This document shows positions 1 to 7,118 of a DNA stretch of 26,949 nt, piece after piece (position 1 is the stretch's first letter; each line of letters opens with the position of its first letter). Location: NCBI GenBank assembly GCA_034428435.1, contig DAOUHY010000187.1, forward strand, positions 1-26,949, in the 5' to 3' direction. The position numbers and the translations under genes are program-made. Under the pieces are notes generated by a model. It did not search any database and had not been told where the DNA came from. It was given only the letters and a program-made list of their open reading frames with translations. Source of the DNA: Bin5 sp034428435. Lineage in GTDB: Bacteria; Chloroflexota; Anaerolineae; Caldilineales; Caldilineaceae.

Positions 1-1
1 G

Positions 2-592
2 CCGTGGAGTTTCTACACGCGGCCGGTGCATCGCGGATTGCCCGGCACGCAGTTCGAGAGCATGTGGTCCAAGTGCCGCTTCCTGCTGGGCGATCCCTTT
101 TGCCCGGAGCTGCAGACGTTGATGGCGTCTAAACTGGCGCCCTATGCTCAGAGCAGCCAGATCAGAAAGGTGCGGACGCCTGCCGACACGCGCGTCGCCA
201 TGATAGTGCCCGAATCGATAACCTTCGAGTCCGATTTCGACATTCTGCACTGGATGGCCGTCTCCAAGATGGCGTCCGAATTCCAGCCGGACCGGCCACC
301 CATCGTTACTCTGCACGGCGACTGCCTCAACCCGCTACTGTCCCGTTATCTTGGCATCCATGTTCTCTACTACCACATGGTAAGCAACTACGCTCACGGG
401 TTGGAGCCGGAGCACGACATTCACAGTACCATCAACCACCTGTACACCGAGGTGTTCCCTGAAATCGCGCTGTCCCTGGAACTGGAATTGCTGGCTTCGA
501 TGCCAATTCCGGACGGCAAGGGCTGCCAATGCACAACCAGCCTGGGCGTTGCGCCGCCAGTTTTCAGTCAATCGCTTACCCAACCAGCATGA
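2..592 (+). CDS. MTA/purine nucleoside phosphorylase-superfamily protein, C-terminal part (5' end outside window)
   Basis: Partial gene: the frame is open to the left edge, where residues reading PWSFYTRP precede the first possible internal start, a GTG at position 26, so the true start lies outside the window. About 196 residues are visible. The family call rests on a DPFCPEL segment and a later LGIHVLYYHMVSNYAHGLE stretch, which match in order the 'DPFCP' loop and the 'VTNYAAG' core strand of methylthioadenosine phosphorylases (MTAP; phosphorolysis of MTA to adenine and methylthioribose-1-phosphate). The next gene downstream carries the same two landmarks, so these are tandem paralogs 90 bp apart. 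The region between the landmarks is divergent and I cannot see a complete catalytic set, so substrate is unassigned. The last 20 or so residues look low in conservation. Stop is TGA. Confidence 0.55.
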   Translation, partial: PWSFYTRPVHRGLPGTQFESMWSKCRFLLGDPFCPELQTLMASKLAPYAQSSQIRKVRTPADTRVAMIVPESITFESDFDILHWMAVSKMASEFQPDRPPIVTLHGDCLNPLLSRYLGIHVLYYHMVSNYAHGLEPEHDIHSTINHLYTEVFPEIALSLELELLASMPIPDGKGCQCTTSLGVAPPVFSQSLTQPA

Positions 593-682
593 CTGCCCTG
601 GCTCCGACACGTCAGTAATGAGCCTGGCAAGTATAGTGCCGTATTCACAAGCAGCCGCTAAGAAAAGAACAGGAAAGATACA

Positions 683-1582
683 GTGACGACGATTCCAACA
701 GCAAGCTATGCTCTGATAGGCGGGTCCGGCACTTGGGGGGCTCGATTCCCTGAGGATCTGGAGATGCCCAATGTTGAATTGACCGACTATTTTGAGGCGT
801 TCGACACGCCGTTTGGCGGGACTGCGCCGTTCAAGTTGCTGCGTATTGGCGGTCAGAACGTCTTGCGCACGGCGATGCACGGCATGTGGGACCACGGGGG
901 AGGACAGGGTTCGCGGCCGCGAACGCCGTGGCTGGCGGCGAAACAGGTGGGCTGGGTGCTGGAGCAGGCCGGGGTCCAGTGGGCGATGGTCGAGGCATCG
1001 GTGGGGGGCATACAGAGGCCGGACAAGCCAGGGGAGCCGCTGCCACCCTGGAGCATCACGATCAACACGGACTACATGATGTTTTTCAGGCCGGAGGATG
1101 ATCAGCCCTTTTTCGGCGGGCGCAAGCGGTCGGCCCGGTTCAAGGACCCGTTCTGTCCCATCATGAGTGAACACCTATATCAGGCTGCGAAGAAGGAGCC
1201 GAAGTTTGCCGGTGTTTACAAGGACTCCGTCTATGTTTGCACGGCTTGGGGTCGCTTCGAGACTGCGCAGGAAATCCAGGTCTACGCCGATATGGGAGCG
1301 CACGTGGTGGGTCATACGCTGGCGCACGAGTTGCCGGTTTTTCGCAAGGCGGGCGTACGTCTTGCTTCGGTGGGCATCATCTCGAACCATGCTGAGGGTA
1401 GAGACGAGTGGGTTGGCGACAATCCGGATGCGATGGCCGATTTCTATTTCAGTTGTCCTCACTATCTGGGACCGGTAATGGCCAATGCCATGCAGGCGCT
1501 GATCGAGAGCGGCGTGGCACCGCCCGAGGATCCGGACATTTACCTCTACGGCCTTGGACAGTTCCCGGTTGAGGGGGCTTAG
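683..1582 (+). CDS. MTAP-like nucleoside phosphorylase-superfamily protein
   Basis: 299 residues starting at GTG 683, chosen because an AGGAAAG Shine-Dalgarno lies 7 bp upstream and the glycine-rich GGSGTWG loop (residues 13-19) follows directly, as in MTAP/PNP family N-termini. Other family landmarks are an MHGMWDHGGG loop near 65-74 where MTAPs carry the phosphate-binding His-Gly loop, DPFCP at 155-159, a WGRFETAQE segment at 189-197 equivalent to 'GPRFSTRAE', GAHVVGHTLAHE at 205-216, and IISNHAEG at 232-239. Known MTAPs split MTA with phosphate for methionine/purine salvage. Here the usual 'GMT..PE' substrate segment reads GHTLAHE, so the nucleoside specificity may differ. It probably forms a unit with the truncated paralog upstream. 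It ends convergent with the lipoprotein gene. No methionine-salvage genes are visible nearby. Confidence 0.7.
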   Translation: MTTIPTASYALIGGSGTWGARFPEDLEMPNVELTDYFEAFDTPFGGTAPFKLLRIGGQNVLRTAMHGMWDHGGGQGSRPRTPWLAAKQVGWVLEQAGVQWAMVEASVGGIQRPDKPGEPLPPWSITINTDYMMFFRPEDDQPFFGGRKRSARFKDPFCPIMSEHLYQAAKKEPKFAGVYKDSVYVCTAWGRFETAQEIQVYADMGAHVVGHTLAHELPVFRKAGVRLASVGIISNHAEGRDEWVGDNPDAMADFYFSCPHYLGPVMANAMQALIESGVAPPEDPDIYLYGLGQFPVEGA

Positions 1583-1637
1583 GCCAGCAACCGCTGAAAG
1601 CCAAACAGGTAGGCAAGTAGACGGTCTAGTCTGAGAC

Positions 1638-2321
1638 TTACGGCTCTCTCGTCACGACATTGGGAGAGCCGACGGTCCAGAGCGTGCGCGATTGGTCGAC
1701 CTGGCTGCAGGTCTCCAGGGTAAGCGTGCGCCGCAGGTGACTGGGGCCGCCGGTGGGTTCGCCGGGCCCTGGTCCTACTGTCAGACACAATTCACCACCG
1801 TCTGCTCCCTGATCGAGGCGGATTTGGCCGTTGTCATCGTACAGGAATTGCTGCAAGGGCGAACCGGAACAACCGGCCAGTTGCAGCGTTGATCCTGCCT
1901 CTTCCCCACTCGCTTCCACGCACAAATCATAGGCAGGCATGGAGATTTGCCCTGACTCAGGCGAGTCCCATTGGAACATCTCGTCGTCGGCGCCGGGCTT
2001 GCAGGTGTGGGCGGTGAGGGCGCCCTGCAGATTGAGGGAGCGGCCGAAACCGGGTACGTCTACGCAGTAGAATTCCGGTTCGTCGAGGGGGTCGAGCAGT
2101 TGGATCAGGCCGGTTGATGCAGGTACGCGCACTTCGGAAGATTCCGGAGTGGCTTCGATTGGAGTGGGGCTTCCGTCGGCTACTACTGGGGGCGCCGGCG
2201 TTCCTTGGGGCGGAATCGTGAACTGACAGGCGACAAGGAGTAGGGTGGCTGAAAGCAAGAGGATGGTGTGACCAGGAAGGCCGAGGGACAGGATGATTCG
2301 GAGCTTACGGGTGTCGGTCAT
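1638..2321 (-). CDS. Lipoprotein with ricin-B-like beta-trefoil domain
   Basis: 227 residues. Start ATG at 2321 is backed by AAAGGAG nine bases upstream. A hydrophobic signal segment (about 18-31) ends in the lipobox LLVAC with Cys32, so the mature protein should be a membrane-anchored, surface-exposed lipoprotein. A Pro/Thr-rich linker (37-62) follows. Residues ~80-218 contain three similar blocks, each with a Cys and an aromatic-rich end: LNLQGALTAHTC..MFQW, LCVEASG..LQLAGC..QQFLY and LCLTVG..LTLETC..RTLWTV. This three-fold pattern with Qx(F/W)-like ends is that of ricin-type beta-trefoil lectins, which bind carbohydrates. The motifs are degenerate, so sugar binding is inferred only. It is divergent from the sulfatase gene across a repeat-rich 400-bp gap; a link to sulfated glycans is speculative. 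Confidence 0.65.
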   Translation of the reverse strand: MTDTRKLRIILSLGLPGHTILLLSATLLLVACQFTIPPQGTPAPPVVADGSPTPIEATPESSEVRVPASTGLIQLLDPLDEPEFYCVDVPGFGRSLNLQGALTAHTCKPGADDEMFQWDSPESGQISMPAYDLCVEASGEEAGSTLQLAGCSGSPLQQFLYDDNGQIRLDQGADGGELCLTVGPGPGEPTGGPSHLRRTLTLETCSQVDQSRTLWTVGSPNVVTREP

Positions 2322-2464
2322 TCGAATGTTCTCCTTTGGGAGAGGAAGATTGGCCGGGCCGCAAACCGAGAGGGCTGTGTCGGGCCGGTGGAATTATACA
2401 CCTGTTAGGCCGCGTTCGTAACCCGAGGCGCTGCCTATACTGGGGTGGATCGGAGGATGTACGA

Positions 2465-2485
2465 GGGCACCCACAAGGGGTGCCC
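2465..2485. repeat. Short palindromic repeat, copy 1
   Basis: An 8-bp perfect stem, gggcaccc (2465-2472) with gggtgccc (2478-2485), encloses the loop acaag. It is followed by cctac and a tgggga tail that also recur in the other copies. It sits at the 3' part of the first 154-bp unit. There is no T-run on either strand, so it is not a canonical terminator; it is more likely a REP-like dispersed element. Confidence 0.8.
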
Positions 2486-2618
2486 CTACGTGGGGATGGT
2501 TGGTTGGCCGGGCCACATTTGCAGTCGGTCGGCGCGGGCCGGTGAATGCACTCAGTTGAACGGCCGCGTTCGAATCTCGAGGCACTGCCTGTTCTGTGCC
2601 GACTCGGAGGTAGTACCA

Positions 2619-2639
2619 GGGCACCCACAAGGGGTGCCC
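2619..2639. repeat. Short palindromic repeat, copy 2
   Basis: Same 8-bp stem and acaag loop as the copy at 2465 (arms 2619-2626 and 2632-2639), with the same downstream cctac and tgggga tail. It sits at the 3' part of the second 154-bp unit. Confidence 0.8.
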
Positions 2640-2673
2640 CTACTTGGGGATAGCTGAATCTGAGGAAGTACAA

Positions 2674-2694
2674 GGGCACCCACAAGGGGTGCCC
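2674..2694. repeat. Short palindromic repeat, copy 3
   Basis: Same stem and loop (arms 2674-2681 and 2687-2694), here only 55 bp after copy 2 and without the rest of the 154-bp unit. It lies 28 bp before the sulfatase start codon, so it would fall in that gene's leader or promoter. Confidence 0.8.
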
Positions 2695-2722
2695 CTACAT
2701 GGGGAAAGCTGGTTGAAGTAGC

Positions 2723-4090
2723 ATGTCAACGACTCGCAGGCAACCAAACATCCTTTTGTTCGTGACTGACGACCATGGGCAGTGGGCGAGCGGTCCTTAC
2801 GGTAATCGGGAGGTGGTGACACCGAACCTGGACCGTTTGGCGGCGTCGGGTGTTGTGATGGAGAACGCGTTTACGCCGACGCCGGTCTGTTCGGCGGCGC
2901 GCGCTTCGCTGCTGACGGGACTGACGCCTTCGCAGCATGGGGTCCACGATTATATTGCGATGGCGTTTGACCGGGGGCCGTGGCTGGCGGGGGAAAGGAC
3001 TCTGCCGCAGCTGCTGCAGGAGGCCGGTTACCGGACGGGGCTGGCCGGCAAGTGGCATGCAGGCAATGAAGACGAGCCGGCGCCGGGGTTTAATTTTTGG
3101 TTCAGTGTGGGTAGCGCTTACCCGCTGCTACACGAGGGGAAACGCGACTTCTGCAATCAGGGGCGGATGGAGACTTTTGGGGGTTACACCGATGAGATCA
3201 TTGCTGAACAGGCAACACGTTTCGTCGAGGCTGACGATCAGCGACCTTTTTTTCTTTTCATCTGTCTTACCGCTACACACGGGCCATGGAGCGGGCATCC
3301 GGAGAGGCTGGTTCGTTTGTATGATGAAGCTGCTTTTGACGACATTCCTGGGGGAGAGTCCTATGCGTTTGGTGAACAGGCGTTAGAGTCGCTGAGCGTG
3401 GACCGGGGTCGCGAGCGGGAGGCACAGGCCCAGTACTATGCGGCGGTCAGCCATGTTGACGAGATTGTTGGGCGACTGCTGGCGGCTGTTGACGGGGTGG
3501 GCAAGCTGAACGATACGCTGGTCGTTTACACAACGGATCACGGGCTGAACTGTGGGCATCACGGTATCTGGGGCAAGGGGAACGGGACGCGGCCTCTGAA
3601 CATGGTGGAGGAGTCGATTCGGGTGCCCTTGATTCTGAACTGGCCGGGCGTTATGCCTGCGGGAATGCGGTGCGGGGAACTGGTTGATCACCTGGACCTG
3701 TTTCAGACGCTGGCGGAATCAGGGCGGGTGCAGCCACCCTTTGGCGCCGACTATGCGGGTAGAAGCATGCGGCCGCTTCTCGCCGGGTCGGAAGAGGCCG
3801 GGTCCTGGCGGGAGGTTCAGTTTGGCGAGTATGGGACTGTGCGCATGGCGCGGACAGAGCGATACAAGCTGGTTCAGCGGCATCCGAGCGGGCCCGACGA
3901 ACTCTTCGACCTGGAGACCGATCCACGCGAGTGCCGTAACCTCATTGACAGCTCCTCGCACCAGGTAGTCCGTTCTGAACTCTCTCTTCTGATCGAGACG
4001 CACTTCGGCCGCTACTGCAGGCCGGGCAAGAGCGGTACGCTGGGAGCAGAGCTGCCGCAACACAACATGACTGAAGCCTGGCGAACTTAG
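2723..4090 (+). CDS. Type I sulfatase (formylglycine-dependent arylsulfatase family)
   Basis: 455 residues, a usual length for a bacterial sulfatase. The N-terminus PNILLFVTDDHG (8-19) supplies the metal-binding Asp pair D16/D17. The active-site motif CSAAR (56-60) is a variant of C-x-P-x-R in which Cys56 is expected to be converted to formylglycine. TTDHG (D272, H273) and GIWGKGN (K285) are the later metal and substrate residues. The family hydrolyses sulfate esters; the particular substrate cannot be read from sequence. There is no signal peptide, so the protein is probably cytoplasmic. No strong Shine-Dalgarno is visible upstream, and a palindromic repeat copy lies just before the start. 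Its stop overlaps the convergent MFS gene's stop by 4 bp. No formylglycine-generating enzyme is encoded in the window. Confidence 0.9.
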   Translation: MSTTRRQPNILLFVTDDHGQWASGPYGNREVVTPNLDRLAASGVVMENAFTPTPVCSAARASLLTGLTPSQHGVHDYIAMAFDRGPWLAGERTLPQLLQEAGYRTGLAGKWHAGNEDEPAPGFNFWFSVGSAYPLLHEGKRDFCNQGRMETFGGYTDEIIAEQATRFVEADDQRPFFLFICLTATHGPWSGHPERLVRLYDEAAFDDIPGGESYAFGEQALESLSVDRGREREAQAQYYAAVSHVDEIVGRLLAAVDGVGKLNDTLVVYTTDHGLNCGHHGIWGKGNGTRPLNMVEESIRVPLILNWPGVMPAGMRCGELVDHLDLFQTLAESGRVQPPFGADYAGRSMRPLLAGSEEAGSWREVQFGEYGTVRMARTERYKLVQRHPSGPDELFDLETDPRECRNLIDSSSHQVVRSELSLLIETHFGRYCRPGKSGTLGAELPQHNMTEAWRT

Positions 4091-5514
4091 GCTGGTTGTT
4101 CCGGTTTGGACCTCAGCGACCAGAGCAGTGTGGCCCCGATAACAACAGCTACGATGTAGAACTGCAGTCGAAAGGCCTGACTGATGGCCAGCGGGGAGGC
4201 CTCGGTCACGTCCACGGCCATGCCGGCAGAGCGAGCTACGTTGCTGGCAAAGACGGCGCCCAGCAGAGCTATCCCAGTCGTTTGACCTATCATACGCGTC
4301 AGCCCGATCAGGCCTGAGGCGACACCGAGCCTGGCTGCGGGCGCTGCGGCCATGATGACAGTGCTGTTGGGGCTCATGAAGAGGCCGATGCCGATGCCCA
4401 TGGGCAGAATGCGCAGGAGGAAACCAAGCTGGCTGTTGTCGAGGTTGGAGGTGCTGGCGACGAGAAAGCCGACGAGGAGGGTTGCGAGTCCTATCAGGGT
4501 TACGCGATGGGCGCCAAGGCGGTCGGCGAGATAGCCGGCGGCGGGTGCGATGAGCGCGATCTCGATGGAGACAATGGCCATCACGAAGCCGACCTGGAGG
4601 ATGGTAAGACCAAGCGCGAGTTGCATGAAGAAGGGAAGCAAGAAAGTTACGCCGGAGGTTGCGATGCCGGCAAGTGCGGCAATTGCAATGTGGAGTGTGA
4701 ATGGGCGACTGCGGAAGAGTTCGAAGTCGAGCACGGGATGGGCGACGCGGCGTTCGGCGTAGAGAAAGGCCACGAAACTGATGGCGCTGGCGGCAAATAG
4801 AAGAATGACGTAAACGTGGGCGAAGCCGATGATCTGGCCGTAGGAGAGGCCGAGCGAGAGCGTGCACATGGTTACGCCGATTAGGGTCGCGCCGAAAATG
4901 TCGAAACGCCGGGAAGTGCCGGAGGGCGACAAGACAGGGAGATACCTTGCCGCCAACAGCGCGGCCAATACTGCACATGGAACCAGAATGAAGAAGGCGA
5001 TCCGCCAGCCGTAGGCGCCGATCAGAAATCCGCCAAGGATCGGGCCCACGAAGTGTCCGAAGGAGTTGGCGCCGGCAGCGACACCCAGTACACGCCCTTT
5101 TTCTGAATCGGGAAAAATCTCGGCAACGATCGCCATGGAAAGGACGGTGACGACGGCGGCGCCGGTGGACTGAAGGACGCGGAAACCGATAAGGAAGTAG
5201 ACGTTGGGGGAAAGGGCACAAAGCAGGGAAGCCAGTCCAAAGAAGAGATTGCCGGCGATGAAGATGCGTCGCTTGCCGAACATGTCGGCGAGGCGGCCAA
5301 CGCTGAGCATCACCACGGCCAGGGTGATCTGGAAGCTGAGCAGCACCCACTGAATGGTGGTGAAGTTGGCGCCCAGCTCCTGGGACAGGGTCGGCAGTGC
5401 GGCCTGAATCGTGCTTTGGTTTAGGGCCTGGACCAGAATGCCGGCGACTACCGCCAGGAGGGCAACCCACTTGCGGGTCCGGGAAGCTTCTACGGTTGAG
5501 GCATCACTGTTCAT
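4087..5514 (-). CDS. MFS transporter, DHA2 (EmrB/QacA-like) drug-efflux type
   Basis: 475 residues made largely of hydrophobic helices. After a short polar N-terminus, WVALLAVVAGILVQALNQ starts the first membrane segment. GRLADMFGKRRIF at ~73-85 is the MFS motif A loop (G-x-L-a-D-x-x-G-k-R). The length and the 'TIQWVLLSFQITLAVVM' second helix fit the 14-helix DHA2 group of proton-driven exporters of the inner membrane, though a 12-helix count is not excluded by eye. Start is ATG 5514 with only a weak purine-rich upstream element. Its 3' end overlaps the sulfatase stop by 4 bp (convergent). Upstream on the same strand is the M20 peptidase, 98 bp away, so it may be the last gene of that transcript. 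The substrate is unknown. Confidence 0.85.
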   Translation of the reverse strand: MNSDASTVEASRTRKWVALLAVVAGILVQALNQSTIQAALPTLSQELGANFTTIQWVLLSFQITLAVVMLSVGRLADMFGKRRIFIAGNLFFGLASLLCALSPNVYFLIGFRVLQSTGAAVVTVLSMAIVAEIFPDSEKGRVLGVAAGANSFGHFVGPILGGFLIGAYGWRIAFFILVPCAVLAALLAARYLPVLSPSGTSRRFDIFGATLIGVTMCTLSLGLSYGQIIGFAHVYVILLFAASAISFVAFLYAERRVAHPVLDFELFRSRPFTLHIAIAALAGIATSGVTFLLPFFMQLALGLTILQVGFVMAIVSIEIALIAPAAGYLADRLGAHRVTLIGLATLLVGFLVASTSNLDNSQLGFLLRILPMGIGIGLFMSPNSTVIMAAAPAARLGVASGLIGLTRMIGQTTGIALLGAVFASNVARSAGMAVDVTEASPLAISQAFRLQFYIVAVVIGATLLWSLRSKPEQPA

Positions 5515-5612
5515 TTCGGGCCCGGACCTGGCTAGGAAAATGGCATAGCGGCCTCACCTGCTGTCCTGTAAGGCGAGCTTGTTCCTCTGCTTCAGGATTG
5601 CGCTAGCCGGAG

Positions 5613-6965
5613 CTACAGGTTGCCGATTGCCTGGATGAAGTGGCCGGTATAGCGAATGGCCCGCATATAATCTTCAACGAAAATGTTTTCGTTGGGGGCG
5701 TGGAGGTTAGAGTTGGGGTTGCCGGCGCCACCGCCGGAGATGCCTGGAATGCCGAAGGTCCCGCACAGTTGGTACATGGGTCCGCCGCCAGCTGAAGAGG
5801 GGTAGACGACCGGTTCTGCGCCGAAGATGTCGCGGGCCACGGAGATGCTTGCCTGGACCCAGGGATGGTCGACCTGCGACCGGTAGGGCCAGAGTTGCGC
5901 CAGGAGCTCGACGTTGACGTCGGTGAATCCGCGGCGGTCGAGGTGGTCTCTAACGAGGCGAAGCACCAGCTCGGGGTTCAGATTGGGGACCAGGCGGAAG
6001 TCCACTTTAGCCGAGGCCTGGTTGGGAAGGACGGTTTTCAGTCCCGGGCCCGTGTAGCCGGTGAGGAAGCCACAGATGGTGCAGGTCGGGTCGAAGAGCA
6101 GCTGCTTGACGATGTCCGGGCCGGTTGCTCCTTTGAGGAACGAGCCTATACCAAAGTCCTGCCTGTTTTGCTCTTCATCGAAGGGGATTCCCCGGATGTA
6201 TTCCAACTCGTCTGCGGTGGGCATTACAACGTGGTCCATCAGGCCGTCGACGGTGATGTTTTCGTTTTCGTCTTTGAGGCTGGCGAGGGCCCAGATCAGG
6301 CGCCAGGCGGGATTGCCGACGATGGGGGCGTTCATGGAGTGGAGGTCGCTGCTTGCGCCGCTGACGGAGAAGCCGAGGTAGGCGATTCCTTTCATGCCGA
6401 GAGCGATGACCGGTCTGCCGGCGCTGTCTCTGCGTCCCCCTTCCCACAAGCAGGCGTCGGCGCCTTCCAGAAGTTCGCGATTCTCCTCGACGAAGCGGCC
6501 CAGGTTGGGGCTGCCTATCTCCTCTTCCCCTTCAACGATCCATTTTATGCGAAATGGAAGTTCGCCTATCTCCTGCTGGTAGGCTTCAATGGCCTGGACG
6601 CGGGCCATCCACGGGCCCTTGTTGTCGGAGACGCCGCGGGCCCAGACGCGGCCGTGGCGGATTTCGGCGTCGAAGGGGCCTGAATCCCAGAGTTCCAGGG
6701 GCTCTGGAGGCTGGACGTCGTAGTGGTTGTAGATCATGAGTGTCTTGTCGCCGGACCCCATCTCGCCGTAGACGACGGGCGCCCCGCCTTCGACGGAGAT
6801 CACTTTGGATTCGAAGCCAACTTTGCGCAGCCGGTTGCTGACCCAATCGGCGGTCTCTTCTATGCCGATATTCTGCGCAATGATGCTCGGTTTGCGGCAG
6901 AACTCCTGAAGTTCTGCGAGAAAGCGCTCCTGATTGTCCTGGACGTTGGCTTCAAAGCGGTCCAT
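5613..6965 (-). CDS. M20-family metallopeptidase (dipeptidase/acylase)
   Basis: 450 residues, normal for M20 dipeptidases. Start ATG 6965 has an AGGAG six bases upstream. The di-zinc signature is complete in its first part: NHYDVQP gives H81 and the following D83, GVSDNKG gives the bridging D114, and EGEEEIGS gives the catalytic/metal Glu pair E147-E148. The lid/dimerisation domain with SDLHS follows, and a GGGAGNPNSNLHAPNE segment near the C-terminus supplies the last His ligand. The family hydrolyses dipeptides or N-acyl/N-carbamoyl amino acids in the cytoplasm. There is no signal peptide. It lies between the racemase-family gene upstream and the MFS gene downstream, which fits processing of small amide-bonded compounds brought in by the Opp system. 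The exact substrate is not deducible. Confidence 0.9.
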   Translation of the reverse strand: MDRFEANVQDNQERFLAELQEFCRKPSIIAQNIGIEETADWVSNRLRKVGFESKVISVEGGAPVVYGEMGSGDKTLMIYNHYDVQPPEPLELWDSGPFDAEIRHGRVWARGVSDNKGPWMARVQAIEAYQQEIGELPFRIKWIVEGEEEIGSPNLGRFVEENRELLEGADACLWEGGRRDSAGRPVIALGMKGIAYLGFSVSGASSDLHSMNAPIVGNPAWRLIWALASLKDENENITVDGLMDHVVMPTADELEYIRGIPFDEEQNRQDFGIGSFLKGATGPDIVKQLLFDPTCTICGFLTGYTGPGLKTVLPNQASAKVDFRLVPNLNPELVLRLVRDHLDRRGFTDVNVELLAQLWPYRSQVDHPWVQASISVARDIFGAEPVVYPSSAGGGPMYQLCGTFGIPGISGGGAGNPNSNLHAPNENIFVEDYMRAIRYTGHFIQAIGNL

Positions 6966-6999
6966 GTGGATCTCCTGTTATTCGATGCAGGGGTTACCA

Positions 7000-7022
7000 G
7001 GGGCAGATTGTTGCGCTGCCCC
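7000..7022. repeat. Intergenic hairpin between racemase-family and M20 genes
   Basis: A perfect 7-bp stem ggggcag/ctgcccc (7000-7006 and 7016-7022) encloses a 9-nt loop. On the transcribed minus strand no T-run follows, so it is not a standard terminator. It lies 34 bp upstream of the M20 start and could be a processing or folding element. A second weak inverted repeat (atccga/tcggat, 7050-7071) is nearby. Confidence 0.4.
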
Positions 7023-7118
7023 TGAGTTGTCTTAATGGGGGACTTCCTTATCCGAAAAATGGACTTCGGATGTTGCGGAAGCGGCCCGGTTTGTCGACAG
7101 CCGCCTAAGGATCGGTCT

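Larger units (their letters stand above)
2350..2657. repeat. Two tandem imperfect 154-bp repeat units
   Basis: Three landmarks recur at exactly 154 bp: ttggccgggcc at 2350 and 2504, gccgcgttcg at 2409 and 2563, and gggcaccc at 2465 and 2619. Between them the two units are clearly similar but diverged. They lie in the 400-bp divergent gap between the lipoprotein and sulfatase genes. No coding frame in the units looks real: short frames repeating a VGAPLVGAL-type peptide are translations of the palindrome. Confidence 0.85.

Noticed and set aside
335..1174. 279-codon minus-strand open frame across both MTAP-like genes
   Set aside because: Arg/Pro-rich translation without a family; the plus-strand frames carry the conserved motifs.
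2445..2685. Short frames encoding VGAPLVGAL-like peptides
   Set aside because: They are translations of the palindromic repeat, not genes.
2465..2694. Three spaced palindromes considered as a CRISPR array
   Set aside because: Only three copies with unequal spacing (154 and 55 bp) and related rather than unique spacers; no cas genes.
3719..5470. Long 583-codon open frame on the minus strand
   Set aside because: It runs antisense to the sulfatase and out of frame through the MFS gene. The translation is Arg/Pro/His-rich with no domain, so it is a GC-driven shadow.
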